A DNA stretch of 64,000 nt, from contig JAZLDV010000044.1 of the NCBI GenBank assembly GCA_045614925.1, positions 12,954-76,953 of the forward strand. The letters run 5' to 3'. The notes under the pieces are model-generated. The model was given only the letters and a program-made list of their open reading frames with translations. It was not told the origin of the DNA and did no database searches. The number at the start of each line of letters is the position of its first letter. Positions within the stretch are counted from its first letter, which is position 1. Position numbers and translations under genes: made by a program. This stretch comes from JAZLDV01 sp045614925 (GTDB lineage Bacteria; Bacillota_I; Bacilli_A; Erysipelotrichales; Coprobacillaceae). This document shows, piece after piece, positions 44,657 through 56,734 of this stretch.

Positions 44657-45679
44657 ATGGCTAAAAGAAATGTTACAATTTATGATGTAGCTAAAGAAGC
44701 AGGTGTTTCATTAGCTACAGTTTCACGTGTTATTAATGGTTCAAATGTAGTTAAACCTGATACTCGTGATAAAGTCTTAGAAATAATTCAACGTTTAGAT
44801 TTCAAACCAAATGAAATTGCTAGAGGTCTAGCAACGAGCAAAACAACAACAATTGCGATTATTTTTCCACAATCATTATTTGCTCATGTTAAAGATATGA
44901 TTGGTGGTATTGGTGATACAAGCCGTACTTTAGACTATAATGTAACTATTTATACATCTGATGAATTAGGTAGTGGAGATCCAATGGAAGATATTATTGC
45001 AAAAGTTGTTAAGTCGAGAGCTGACGGTGTTATTTTATTCAATAATGATCAAATAGAAAATCAGATTGAACGTCAGATTGATTTATTAAGTAAATATAAG
45101 CTTCCTGCAGTTGTTATTGGAAACAAAATTGAAAGTGAATATATTGGTAGTATTTATGCTGATTCTAAAAAAATCACTTATGAATTAACTCATAATTATT
45201 TAGAAAAAGGTAAAAAAGATATATTATTAGTGACTGCATTTCAAAACTTATTAAAAAGTAAACATATGATTGAAGGAATGAAACAGGCTTATGATGAACA
45301 TGGTATTGAATTTGATGAAGAAAAACATGTTATTCATACATCTAATCATTATGAAGAAAGTTATCCTCAATTCTATGAATATTTTAAAACTAACAGACAC
45401 GATGTTGTGATTGCTGGATATGATAAAGAAGCAGTTGCAGTTGTTAATGCGGCTAAAGATAATGGTATAGATATACCTAATGAGTTAGAAGTTATTGGAA
45501 TGATGAATACGAGCTATGCTCAAATCTGCAGACCTGCATTAACTTCAGTTTATGTTCCTGTTTATGATATGGGTGCAATGGCTATTCGTTTATTAACAAA
45601 AATGTTAAATAATGAAACCATTGATTCTAAAGAAGTTTGTGTTCAGCATGCTTTAATGCCTAGAGCCTCTACACTATAA
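44657..45679 (+). CDS. ccpA: Catabolite control protein A (LacI family regulator)
   Basis: A 340-residue LacI/GalR regulator. The helix-turn-helix reads VTIYDVAKEAGVSLATVSRVINGS, followed by the hinge helix NEIARGLA, then a periplasmic-binding-protein-like core. The CcpA identity rests on the close fit of the DNA-binding domain and on the murC-ytxG-ytxH-ccpA order. CcpA with HPr-Ser-P controls carbon catabolite repression at cre sites. I found no convincing cre site in this window. Starts two bases after ytxH. Confidence 0.87.
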   Translation: MAKRNVTIYDVAKEAGVSLATVSRVINGSNVVKPDTRDKVLEIIQRLDFKPNEIARGLATSKTTTIAIIFPQSLFAHVKDMIGGIGDTSRTLDYNVTIYTSDELGSGDPMEDIIAKVVKSRADGVILFNNDQIENQIERQIDLLSKYKLPAVVIGNKIESEYIGSIYADSKKITYELTHNYLEKGKKDILLVTAFQNLLKSKHMIEGMKQAYDEHGIEFDEEKHVIHTSNHYEESYPQFYEYFKTNRHDVVIAGYDKEAVAVVNAAKDNGIDIPNELEVIGMMNTSYAQICRPALTSVYVPVYDMGAMAIRLLTKMLNNETIDSKEVCVQHALMPRASTL

Positions 45680-45690
45680 AATTATTACTA

Positions 45691-45719
45691 TTGACTTTAA
45701 GATGTATTTTTTGTAAAAT
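45691..45719 (+). promoter_or_regulatory. Promoter of tyrS
   Basis: TTGACT, 17 bases, TAAAAT; start at about 45727, the head of the T-box leader. Confidence 0.78.
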
Positions 45720-45726
45720 TAATATA

Positions 45727-45938
45727 CAGCGTTGAAAGAGACGAGTAATTATATAATTATGTAGTAGAGAGCTTGTGGCTGGTGAAAACAAGTCTTAATG
45801 TATAATGAATACACTCTGGAGCATCTAAGTGCAAAGCTTAGACGGTGGAAACATCGTTATCAATAAAAGTGTATGCGTTAAGCATAAATTAAGGTGGTAC
45901 CGCGAGAATTCGTCCTTTTTGATGAATTCTCTTTTTTT
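45727..45938 (+). promoter_or_regulatory. T-box riboswitch, tyrosine-specific (specifier TAC)
   Basis: A standard T-box leader. Stem I has GAGTAATT on the 5' side, AGAGAGCTTGTGGCTGGTG, and the specifier TAC at 45810-45812 followed by A and CTCTGGAGC. The T-box AAGGTGGTACCGCG is at 45891-45904. The terminator is GAGAATTC / GAATTCTC (45904-45931) with seven T. Specifier and downstream gene agree, which calibrates the other leaders in the window. It accounts for the gap between ccpA and tyrS. Confidence 0.94.
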
Positions 45939-45956
45939 ATTAAAGGAGGAAGTATA

Positions 45957-47183
45957 ATGAAAATTTATGATGAATTAGTGTGGAGAGGACTTATTAAAGA
46001 TGTAAGTTCGCCAGATTTAGAAGAAAAATTAAATAATGGTGGATTAACTTTCTATATCGGAACTGATCCGACTGGAGATAGTTTACATATTGGACATTTT
46101 TCTTCATTTTTAATTAGTAAAAGATTAAAAGATGCAGGGCATAATCCTATTTTATTAGTAGGAGGAGCTACAGGTTTAATTGGTGACCCTAAACCAGATA
46201 CTGAAAGACCTATGATTACATTCGAACAAGTTCAACACAATTTTGAATGTTTAAAAGCACAAGCTATTAAATTATTCGGTTTTGAAGTTGTTAATAACTA
46301 TGATTGGTCAAAAGACTTAAACTTTATTGATTTTTTAAGAGATTATGGAAAATTCTTCAATGTTAACTACATGTTAAGTAAAGATATTGTAAAAAGAAGA
46401 TTAGATTTAGGTATTACTTATACTGAATTCTCTTACATGATTATGCAAGCGTTAGATTTCTATCATTTATATGAAACTAAAAACTGTGTAATGCAAGTTG
46501 CTGGACAAGATCAATGGGGTAATATTACAGCTGGTATTGAATTAATTAGAAAGAAAAGTGGTAAAGAAGCTTATGCATTTACTATGCCTTTATTAACTAA
46601 GAGTGATGGAACTAAATTTGGTAAAACAAATGGTAAAGCTATCTGGTTAGATAGAAATAAAACTTCACCTTATGAAATGTATCAATTCTTTATTAATTCA
46701 GAAGATGAAAAAGTTATTGATTATTTAAAATTCTTAACATTCTTAACTAAACAAGAAATTGAAGAATTAGAAGAAAAAAATAAAACTCAACCTCATTTAA
46801 GAGAAGCTCATAAAGCTTTAGCAAAACAAGTTATTACATTCTTACATGGTGAAGAAGCTTATGAAGAAGCATTAGAAATTAGTTCTATGTTATTCTCTGG
46901 TCAAATTCAAAACTTAACATTAGAACAAGTTAAATCTTGTTTCAATGGAGTACCAAGTATTGACTTAGAAGAAGATACACAAATTTTAAATGCTTTAGTA
47001 AAATGTAAAGCAGCATCATCTAATAGAGAAGCTAGACAATTTGTAAAAGGTGGTTCTGTATTAGTTAATGGTGAAAAAGTAACTGATGAAACTTTTGTTA
47101 TTTCTAAAGATAATGCATTTGGTAATGAAGTAACAGTTATTAGAAGAGGAAAGAAAAATTATTACGTGATTAATCATAAATAG
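45957..47183 (+). CDS. tyrS: Tyrosyl-tRNA synthetase
   Basis: A 408-residue class I synthetase. The HIGH motif appears as HIGHFSSF, and KMSKS as KFGKT. AGQDQWGNI and the tyrosine-recognition YTEFSYMIMQ segment are conserved. A C-terminal S4 RNA-binding domain (SNREARQFVKGGSVLVNGE) is present. AAAGGAGG 9 bases upstream supports the ATG at 45957; the frame extends upstream only through the T-box terminator. A lipoprotein gene follows after 9 bases. Confidence 0.97.
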   Translation: MKIYDELVWRGLIKDVSSPDLEEKLNNGGLTFYIGTDPTGDSLHIGHFSSFLISKRLKDAGHNPILLVGGATGLIGDPKPDTERPMITFEQVQHNFECLKAQAIKLFGFEVVNNYDWSKDLNFIDFLRDYGKFFNVNYMLSKDIVKRRLDLGITYTEFSYMIMQALDFYHLYETKNCVMQVAGQDQWGNITAGIELIRKKSGKEAYAFTMPLLTKSDGTKFGKTNGKAIWLDRNKTSPYEMYQFFINSEDEKVIDYLKFLTFLTKQEIEELEEKNKTQPHLREAHKALAKQVITFLHGEEAYEEALEISSMLFSGQIQNLTLEQVKSCFNGVPSIDLEEDTQILNALVKCKAASSNREARQFVKGGSVLVNGEKVTDETFVISKDNAFGNEVTVIRRGKKNYYVINHK

Positions 47184-47192
47184 GAGGATTAT

Positions 47193-47822
47193 ATGAAAAA
47201 ATTATTATTATGTGCTGCAGCATTAGCTATGTTGTTAACTGGTTGTGGATCTAAAGATACTGGTGATAAAGCAACTACTGCTCAAAACGGTGACGTTATT
47301 ACTATTGATTTTGTCGGGAAGTTAGATGGTAAAGTATTTGAAGGTGGAAGCGCTGAAAATCAATCTTTCTTTTTAGGGTCTGGACAATATATCGAAGGTT
47401 TTGAAGAACAAATTGTTGGTATGGCTATTGATGAAAAGAAAACTATTGAAGTAACTTTCCCTAAACAATATGGTTCAAGTGATTTAGCTGGAAAAGATGC
47501 TACATTTGATATTACAATGAAAAATATTTATAAAAAAGCAGAAAAAGATTATGCTTCTAAAAATGGTGATGTTATTACTATTGATTTCGTAGGAAAATTA
47601 GATGGTAAAGTGTTTGAAGGTGGAAGTGCACAAAATCAATCATTATTCTTAGGTGCAGGACAATATATTAAAGGTTTTGAAGAACAAATCGAAGGAATGA
47701 AATTGAAAGATAAAAAGACTATTGAAGTAACTTTCCCTAAAGATTATGGTTCAGCAGATTTAGCTGGTAAAGATGCTACATTTGATATTACAATGAAAGA
47801 AATTTATACATCTATTAAATAA
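47193..47822 (+). CDS. Lipoprotein with two tandem trigger-factor-type FKBP PPIase domains
   Basis: A 209-residue lipoprotein. The signal peptide ends LLTGC with Cys18 lipidated. Residues 32-113 and 124-205 are two copies of one domain; by my count 70 of 82 residues are identical. Each copy resembles the FKBP-fold peptidyl-prolyl isomerase domain of trigger factor (GDVITIDFVGKLDG, FEGG, GQYIEGFEEQ, VTFPK, DLAGKDATFDI), but the ribosome-binding and chaperone domains of trigger factor are absent. It probably acts in folding of exported proteins at the outer face of the membrane. It is downstream of tyrS with AGGAGG upstream. Confidence 0.9.
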   Translation: MKKLLLCAAALAMLLTGCGSKDTGDKATTAQNGDVITIDFVGKLDGKVFEGGSAENQSFFLGSGQYIEGFEEQIVGMAIDEKKTIEVTFPKQYGSSDLAGKDATFDITMKNIYKKAEKDYASKNGDVITIDFVGKLDGKVFEGGSAQNQSLFLGAGQYIKGFEEQIEGMKLKDKKTIEVTFPKDYGSADLAGKDATFDITMKEIYTSIK

Positions 47823-47846
47823 AAGAAACTCTATGAGTTTCTTTTT
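47821..47846 (+). terminator. Intrinsic terminator of the tyrS-PPIase transcript
   Basis: 11-bp stem AAAAGAAACTC / GAGTTTCTTTT with loop TAT. Confidence 0.88.
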
Positions 47847-47881
47847 ATTTATATTTATGATATGATTTCATAGGTGATTAT

Positions 47882-48718
47882 ATGGACGGGATTTTATTAA
47901 TAAATAAAGAAAAGAATATGACAAGTCATGATGTAGTGAATCGAATTAGAAGATTATTACATACAAAAAAAGTTGGTCATTGTGGAACATTAGATCCTGA
48001 TGCGACTGGAGTATTAGTTATTTGTGTTAATAAAGCTACAAAAGCTTTACAGTTTTTAACTAGTGAAAATAAAGAATATATTGCGACATTAAGTTTAGGA
48101 CAATCAACTGATACTTATGATGCAAGTGGTAAAGTTATAGAAGAAAAAGAATTTAATGGTATAGATAATGTTGAAGAAGTATTTCAATCATTTTTAGGTG
48201 TTCAATCTCAAATTCCTCCTATCTATTCGGCTATTAAAGTGAATGGAAAAAAATTGTATGAATATGCAAGAAATAATGAAGAAGTGAAGATTGAACCTAG
48301 AACAGTAGAAATTAATGATATAGAAATTTTAAATATAGAAAACAATTTAATTCAATTTAGAGTAAAAGTGTCAAAAGGAACATATATTCGTTCATTATGC
48401 GTTGATATTGCTAAAAAATTAGGATATCCAGGACATATGTGTGATTTAATTAGAAGTGAATCAGGTCATTTTAAATTAGAAGATTGTGTAACTTTAGAAG
48501 ATGTTGAAAATAATAATTATAGATTATTATCTATTGAAGAAGCGTTTGAGTCTTTTGAAAAATATGTTATTGAAGATGAGAATATTGTTTATCATGGTAA
48601 GAAAATTAAATCAGATATTAATAGAGATGTTGTGGTTGTAAATACGAATGGGAAGGTATTAGCAGTATATGGGCCAGATGGAAAAGGATATTTAAAAAGC
48701 ATAAGAGGTTTATTTTAA
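47882..48718 (+). CDS. truB: tRNA pseudouridine(55) synthase TruB
   Basis: A 278-residue pseudouridine synthase that modifies U55 in the tRNA T-loop. Catalytic Asp38 is in GTLDPDATG. INKEKNMTSHDVV, the YSAIKVNGKKLYEYAR motif and KGTYIRSLCVDIA are conserved. The C-terminal part is of usual length. A TATGAT at 47861 could be a weak -10. It overlaps ribF by one base (TAATG), the common Firmicutes pair. Confidence 0.95.
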   Translation: MDGILLINKEKNMTSHDVVNRIRRLLHTKKVGHCGTLDPDATGVLVICVNKATKALQFLTSENKEYIATLSLGQSTDTYDASGKVIEEKEFNGIDNVEEVFQSFLGVQSQIPPIYSAIKVNGKKLYEYARNNEEVKIEPRTVEINDIEILNIENNLIQFRVKVSKGTYIRSLCVDIAKKLGYPGHMCDLIRSESGHFKLEDCVTLEDVENNNYRLLSIEEAFESFEKYVIEDENIVYHGKKIKSDINRDVVVVNTNGKVLAVYGPDGKGYLKSIRGLF

Positions 48719-49635
48719 TGAAAATTATATACTTAAATGGACAAAGACAAAATATTGAAGAAAATATTGTAAGTGCAATTGGTTTTTTTGATGGCTTACA
48801 TATAGGACATCATGCCCTTGTAGATGAAGTGTTTCATGTAGCTAAAAAGAGAGGTTATAAAACAGCTTTAATGACTTTTGATCATCATCCTTTATATGTA
48901 TTAGGTTATAATGAAAAAGAAGAATGGCTTATGAGTATGGATGATAGAATTGAGTTATTAAATGATTTAGGTATGGATTATTTGTTTATTATTCAATTTG
49001 ATAGACAGGTTGCTTCATTGTCACCTGAATTATTTATGCAAAAATATTTATTTGAAAATAAAATTAGACATGTTGTTTGTGGTTTTGATTTTAAATTTGG
49101 GTTTAAAAATTCTGGTAATCATGAAACTTTGAAAAATAGTCAATTGTTCGATGTGTCGGTTATTGAGGAAGTTTTATATGACAATAAAAAGATTTCATCA
49201 TCTAGAATTAGAGAAGAATTAAATAGTGGTCATATAAAAGAAGTGAATACATTGTTAGGAAGAGCATATTCAATTAAAGGTGAAGTGATTAAGGGAAGAC
49301 AGATTGGAAGACAAATTGGTTTTCCAACTGCTAATATATCTTATGGACAATATCATCTTCCATGCTTTGGTGTTTATGCAGTTAAAGTTGTGATTGATAA
49401 AAACGTTTATTATGGTATGTGTAACATTGGATTTAATCCAACTTTTAGTGAATTAAATAAACCTTCTCTTGAAGTTCATATTTTTGATTTTAATGAAGAT
49501 ATATATGGAAAAGAAGTGAAAGTTGAATTTTATGATTTAATTCGTTTAGAAAAGAAATTTAATCATAAAGATGAACTTATAGAACAGTTAAATAAAGATA
49601 AAATAGACATTATAAAAAGAATGAAGACACAGTAA
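48718..49635 (+). CDS. ribF: Bifunctional riboflavin kinase / FAD synthetase RibF
   Basis: A 305-residue enzyme making FMN and FAD from riboflavin. The N-terminal FAD synthetase has GFFDGLHIGHHALV (nucleotidyltransferase HxGH), FVVGFDF-like VVCGFDFKFG and SSSRIREEL. The C-terminal riboflavin kinase has GRQIGRQIGFPTANI and YGMCNIGFNPTF. Coupled to truB by a TAATG overlap. Confidence 0.95.
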   Translation: MKIIYLNGQRQNIEENIVSAIGFFDGLHIGHHALVDEVFHVAKKRGYKTALMTFDHHPLYVLGYNEKEEWLMSMDDRIELLNDLGMDYLFIIQFDRQVASLSPELFMQKYLFENKIRHVVCGFDFKFGFKNSGNHETLKNSQLFDVSVIEEVLYDNKKISSSRIREELNSGHIKEVNTLLGRAYSIKGEVIKGRQIGRQIGFPTANISYGQYHLPCFGVYAVKVVIDKNVYYGMCNIGFNPTFSELNKPSLEVHIFDFNEDIYGKEVKVEFYDLIRLEKKFNHKDELIEQLNKDKIDIIKRMKTQ

Positions 49636-49656
49636 GACTGTGTCTCAAAGTTTTTT
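49626..49656 (+). terminator. Possible terminator after ribF
   Basis: Stem GACACAG / CTGTGTC with a 5-base loop. The T-run begins 6 bases after the stem, so efficiency may be low and pcrA may be partly cotranscribed. Confidence 0.5.
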
Positions 49657-49672
49657 AAAAGGGAGTGAAATT

Positions 49673-51820
49673 ATGGATTTAGATCATTTATTAAATGAAA
49701 AACAAAAAGATGCTGCGACTCATTTGGATTCTCATTTGAGAATTATTGCGGGAGCAGGAAGCGGTAAAACAAGAGTTGTTACTTATCGTATCGCTTATCT
49801 TATTGAAACAGCAGGTATTGATCCTAGACATATTTTAGCAATTACATTTACTAATAAAGCTGCTAATGAAATGAAAGAAAGAGTTATTAATATACTAGGA
49901 GATTATGCTTCAGGTGCTCTACTTTGTACAATTCACTCTTTATGTGTAAGAATTTTAAGACAAAACATTAGAGCGTTAAATTATCCAAATAATTTTATTA
50001 TAATGGATGAGGAAGATCAAAAATCTTTAATTAAAAAAATATTTAAAGAAAGACAGATTGATTCAAAAACAATTAGTATTAAAAGTGTTTTAAATTTTAT
50101 ATCATCTTGTAAATGTGCAGGTGTTTCACCTGAAAAGGCAATTGATCTTGCTGGAAGCAGTATTTCTGATCAAAAGAAAGCTTACACATATATGGATTAT
50201 GAACAATACAATAAAGAACATTTTATGTTAGATTTTGATGATTTATTAATTAAAACTGTTGAATTATTTGAAAAACATCCTGATATATTGGAATATTGGC
50301 AAAATAAATTTCAATATATTCATGTTGATGAGTTTCAGGATGTGAGTGAAATTGATTATAAGTTAATTAAATATTTATCTGAAAAATCTATTCTATGTGT
50401 TGTAGGAGATCCAGATCAGACTATTTATTCATTTAGAGGATCGGATATTTCTTATATAATGAATTTTGATAAAGATTTTAAAGATGTAAGAACAGTTATT
50501 TTAGATCAGAATTATAGATCATCTCAGACGATTTTGAATGTTTCAAATAATTTGATAAGAAAAAACAAAAACAGATTAGAAAAAGACTTATATACTAATA
50601 ATGAACAAGGAGCAACAGTTATTCATTATTCGGCAGTAAGTGAAGATGCAGAAGCAGAATATGTCTGTGATAAAATTGAAGAAATTATAAATAAGGTTGA
50701 TGGTGTCAATTATAGTGATTTTGCGATTTTATATAGAGCCAACTATTTATCAAGAACATTTGAACAGACTTTGATTAAAAGACAAATTGATTATAAAATA
50801 TTTGGTGGATTGAAATTCTTTAGCAGAAAAGAAATTAAAGATGCTTTAAGTTATATTCGTTTGTTAGTAAATCATGATGATTTATCGTTTGAAAGAATTG
50901 TTAATGTTCCTGCAAGAGGTGTAGGAAATAAGACATTAGATAAAATAAGAAATAAAGCCATTGAGTATGGTATTTCTAATTATGAAGCATTAAGTGCATA
51001 TGCATATGAAATGGGATTATCTTCTAAAGTTAAAAAAGAAATGAAATATTTTATTGAGACATTAGAAGATGCAAAACATTCATCTCTTCCTAAGGATGAA
51101 GTTTTTGACAATCTAATGCGAAATATTGGATATTATGAAATGTTAAAAAATGACCAGGATGAAAATAGACTTCAAAACCTTATGGCATTAAAAGAGTCTA
51201 TTAGAGATTATATGGTTAAAAATCCTGATAGTGCAAATTTTGAAAGTTATCTTCAAGATATAGCATTATACACAACACAAGATGAAGGATTTAATGATGA
51301 ATATGTTTCTATGATGAGTATTCATATGGCAAAAGGATTAGAGTTTAATTATGTGTTTGTTGTTGGATTGTCTCAGGATATTTTCCCAAGTCATAGAAGT
51401 GTAAGTGAAGGCGGAGAAGAAGGTCTAGAAGAAGAAAGAAGATTGGCATATGTTGCATTTACAAGAGCTAAAAAACAATTATATCTAACAGATAGTCAAG
51501 GATATAATTTTATTACAAATTCTCCAAAAATCAGTTCGCAATTTATTGATGAAATTGGTAGAGAACAAGTTGAACATGTTGGTAGACCATCTGCTTTTAA
51601 GACGAGAGATTTTGTAAATTTAGGGCCAACTGTTTCAGAAATGATAGGGGATAATGATGTAGAAGAATGGCTTGTAGGTGATTTAGTAAATCATGATGTA
51701 TTTGGTAAAGGTGTAGTTGTTAAGGTGAATGGTTCTACTATTGATATAGCCTTTGCTATGCCACATGGTATAAAGACATTGATGGCTAAACATAAAGCTA
51801 TCCATAAATTAACTGCTTAA
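49673..51820 (+). CDS. pcrA: UvrD/PcrA-type ATP-dependent DNA helicase
   Basis: A 715-residue superfamily 1A 3'-5' helicase. Motifs: LNEKQKDA (Q), AGAGSGKT (I, Walker A), ITFTNKAANEMKER (Ia), VDEFQDV (II), GDPDQTIYSFRGSD (III), NYRSS (IV), MSIHMAKGLEF (V) and VAFTRAKKQL (VI). A C-terminal Tudor-like tail follows. Position directly upstream of ligA, as in Staphylococcus and Bacillus, supports pcrA. GGGAGTG selects the ATG at 49673; an in-frame start 33 bases upstream lies on the hairpin. Confidence 0.95.
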   Translation: MDLDHLLNEKQKDAATHLDSHLRIIAGAGSGKTRVVTYRIAYLIETAGIDPRHILAITFTNKAANEMKERVINILGDYASGALLCTIHSLCVRILRQNIRALNYPNNFIIMDEEDQKSLIKKIFKERQIDSKTISIKSVLNFISSCKCAGVSPEKAIDLAGSSISDQKKAYTYMDYEQYNKEHFMLDFDDLLIKTVELFEKHPDILEYWQNKFQYIHVDEFQDVSEIDYKLIKYLSEKSILCVVGDPDQTIYSFRGSDISYIMNFDKDFKDVRTVILDQNYRSSQTILNVSNNLIRKNKNRLEKDLYTNNEQGATVIHYSAVSEDAEAEYVCDKIEEIINKVDGVNYSDFAILYRANYLSRTFEQTLIKRQIDYKIFGGLKFFSRKEIKDALSYIRLLVNHDDLSFERIVNVPARGVGNKTLDKIRNKAIEYGISNYEALSAYAYEMGLSSKVKKEMKYFIETLEDAKHSSLPKDEVFDNLMRNIGYYEMLKNDQDENRLQNLMALKESIRDYMVKNPDSANFESYLQDIALYTTQDEGFNDEYVSMMSIHMAKGLEFNYVFVVGLSQDIFPSHRSVSEGGEEGLEEERRLAYVAFTRAKKQLYLTDSQGYNFITNSPKISSQFIDEIGREQVEHVGRPSAFKTRDFVNLGPTVSEMIGDNDVEEWLVGDLVNHDVFGKGVVVKVNGSTIDIAFAMPHGIKTLMAKHKAIHKLTA

Positions 51821-51845
51821 AGGAAGTTTTAACTTCCTTTTTTTT
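51819..51845 (+). terminator. Intrinsic terminator of pcrA
   Basis: 9-bp stem AAAGGAAGT / ACTTCCTTT with loop TTTA and a T-run. Confidence 0.88.
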
Positions 51846-51888
51846 GTTAAATTAGTATGTTTATGTTTTATTTATCATTTGTTTTTGG

Positions 51889-54988
<3,100 letters not shown>

Positions 54989-54997
54989 GAGGATATT

Positions 54998-55288
54998 ATG
55001 AGTAATACAGAACAAATGTTATTAAAATTAGCTCGCAAGACTATGTTTAACATCTCTGAAGAAGAAATGAAACCATTAGTAGAAGAATACAATGTTTTCA
55101 TGAATCATGTTAAAATCTTAGAAGAGATTGATACTGAAGGTGTTGAACCTTTAGCATTCCCTTATGAGATTGAAACAACTTATTTAAGAGATGACAGTGA
55201 AACAAGAGTTATAAGTAGAGAAGATGCATTATCTAATGCAAAAGATATTAAAGATAATCAAATTAAAGTACCAAAGGTGGTGGGGTAA
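54998..55288 (+). CDS. gatC: Aspartyl/glutamyl-tRNA amidotransferase subunit C
   Basis: A 96-residue small subunit that wraps around GatA and stabilises the GatCAB complex. It has the family order: N-terminal helix with LLKLARKTMFNISEEEM, linker with EEIDTEGVEPLAFPYE, then LRDDSETRVISREDALSNAKD. AGGAGG precedes the ATG. gatA begins two bases after its stop. The complex forms Gln-tRNA(Gln) and/or Asn-tRNA(Asn) by transamidation. Confidence 0.94.
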   Translation: MSNTEQMLLKLARKTMFNISEEEMKPLVEEYNVFMNHVKILEEIDTEGVEPLAFPYEIETTYLRDDSETRVISREDALSNAKDIKDNQIKVPKVVG

Positions 55289-55289
55289 A

Positions 55290-56732
55290 ATGGTTCAATA
55301 TACAATTGAAGAATTACATAAATTATTTAATAGTGATGATTTTAATGTAGAAAATTATTATAAAGAATTATTTGCTGAAGCAAAATGTCAGCAAGAAAGA
55401 TTAAATGCTTTCGTAACTATTACTGAAGAAAAAGCATTAGCGGATTTAGCAAAACAAGATTTTTCTTCTATTTTAAGTGGTATTCCTTTTGCTGCTAAAG
55501 ATAATTATAGTACTAAAGGAATCTTAACTACTGCTTCTAGCCGTATGTTAGAAAATTATTTACCAATTTACAATGCTGCTGCAATTGAAAAATTAGATGC
55601 AGCAGGTGCATGTTTATTAGGTAAAGCAAGTATGGATGAGTTAGCAATGGGTGGTTCAAATCGTACTGCATTAACAGGACCAGTAAAAAATCCATGGGAT
55701 ACATCTCGTATTTCAGGTGGATCTTCTGGAGGAAGTGCTGCAATTGTTGCTTCTGGTTTAGTTCCTTTTACTTTAGGAAGTGATACAGGAGATTCAATTC
55801 GTAAACCAGCTGGTTATTGTGGTGTAGTTGGTTTTAAACCTACATGGGGTAGAATTTCTAGATATGGTGTTGTACCTTATGCATCAAGTTTAGATACAAT
55901 TGGTGCATTTACAAGAAATATTAGAGATATGGCTATTGTAGCTGAAGCGTTATCTGGAAGAGACAATAGAGATATGACTTCTAGCTTTAATGAAGTTCCA
56001 CATTATTTAAATGATTTAAATAGTGATATTAAAGGAATGAAAATTGCAGTATTAAGAACTGTAAGTGATGAAATTACTGATGAAAATGTAAAAGCAAACT
56101 TTGAAATGGTTGTAAATAAATATAAAGAATTAGGTGCAATTGTTGAAGATGTAACAATGCCTAAACAATTATTAAAATCTTTATTACCTGTTTATACTAT
56201 TATTGCAAATAGTGAAGCAACAAGTAATCATGCTTGTTTAGATGGTATTAAATATGGAAATAGACAAGATGGTGCAACAACTGATGAAATTATGATTAAT
56301 TCACGTACAAATGGTTTTGGTGCACATATTAAAAGACGTTTTATCTTAGGTAATTTAGCTTTAGCTACTGATAATCAAGAAAAAATGTTTAGAAAAGCAC
56401 AAAGAGTAAGACGTTTAATCGTTGAAGAAATGAATAAAATTTATGATCAGTATGATATTATTTTAACACCAAACTGTGGTGGTATTGCTCCAAAAATTGA
56501 TGAAGCTCCAGAAGATATTTTAAGTGATGAATATGTAGTATTAGAAAATCATATGTGTATGGCTAACTTTGCTGGTACACCATCATTATCTTTACCTACT
56601 GGTTTTGTTGATGGAATGCCAGTAGCAGTTAATTTAAATGGACGCTTATTTGAAGAACAAACTGTATTGAATTGTGCTTATGCATTAGAAAGTGCATTAG
56701 AATTTAAAAATCAATACAAAAGGGAGGGGTAA
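55290..56732 (+). CDS. gatA: Aspartyl/glutamyl-tRNA amidotransferase subunit A
   Basis: A 480-residue amidase-signature enzyme that supplies ammonia from glutamine to GatB. The catalytic triad is complete: Lys70 (PFAAKDNY), cis-Ser145 (GGSSGGS) and nucleophile Ser169. The usual DTGGSIRQPA around the nucleophile reads DTGDSIRKPA, so a conserved glycine is Asp168. This may be a lineage variant. Begins one base after gatC; an upstream in-frame extension into gatC lacks a ribosome site. GGTGGGGT lies just before the ATG. Confidence 0.95.
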   Translation: MVQYTIEELHKLFNSDDFNVENYYKELFAEAKCQQERLNAFVTITEEKALADLAKQDFSSILSGIPFAAKDNYSTKGILTTASSRMLENYLPIYNAAAIEKLDAAGACLLGKASMDELAMGGSNRTALTGPVKNPWDTSRISGGSSGGSAAIVASGLVPFTLGSDTGDSIRKPAGYCGVVGFKPTWGRISRYGVVPYASSLDTIGAFTRNIRDMAIVAEALSGRDNRDMTSSFNEVPHYLNDLNSDIKGMKIAVLRTVSDEITDENVKANFEMVVNKYKELGAIVEDVTMPKQLLKSLLPVYTIIANSEATSNHACLDGIKYGNRQDGATTDEIMINSRTNGFGAHIKRRFILGNLALATDNQEKMFRKAQRVRRLIVEEMNKIYDQYDIILTPNCGGIAPKIDEAPEDILSDEYVVLENHMCMANFAGTPSLSLPTGFVDGMPVAVNLNGRLFEEQTVLNCAYALESALEFKNQYKREG

Positions 56733-56734
56733 AC

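Noticed and set aside
47284..47808. DNA tandem repeat in the PPIase lipoprotein as a possible assembly artefact
   Set aside because: The two copies differ at many silent positions and at 12 of 82 residues, so they are distinct, diverged copies.
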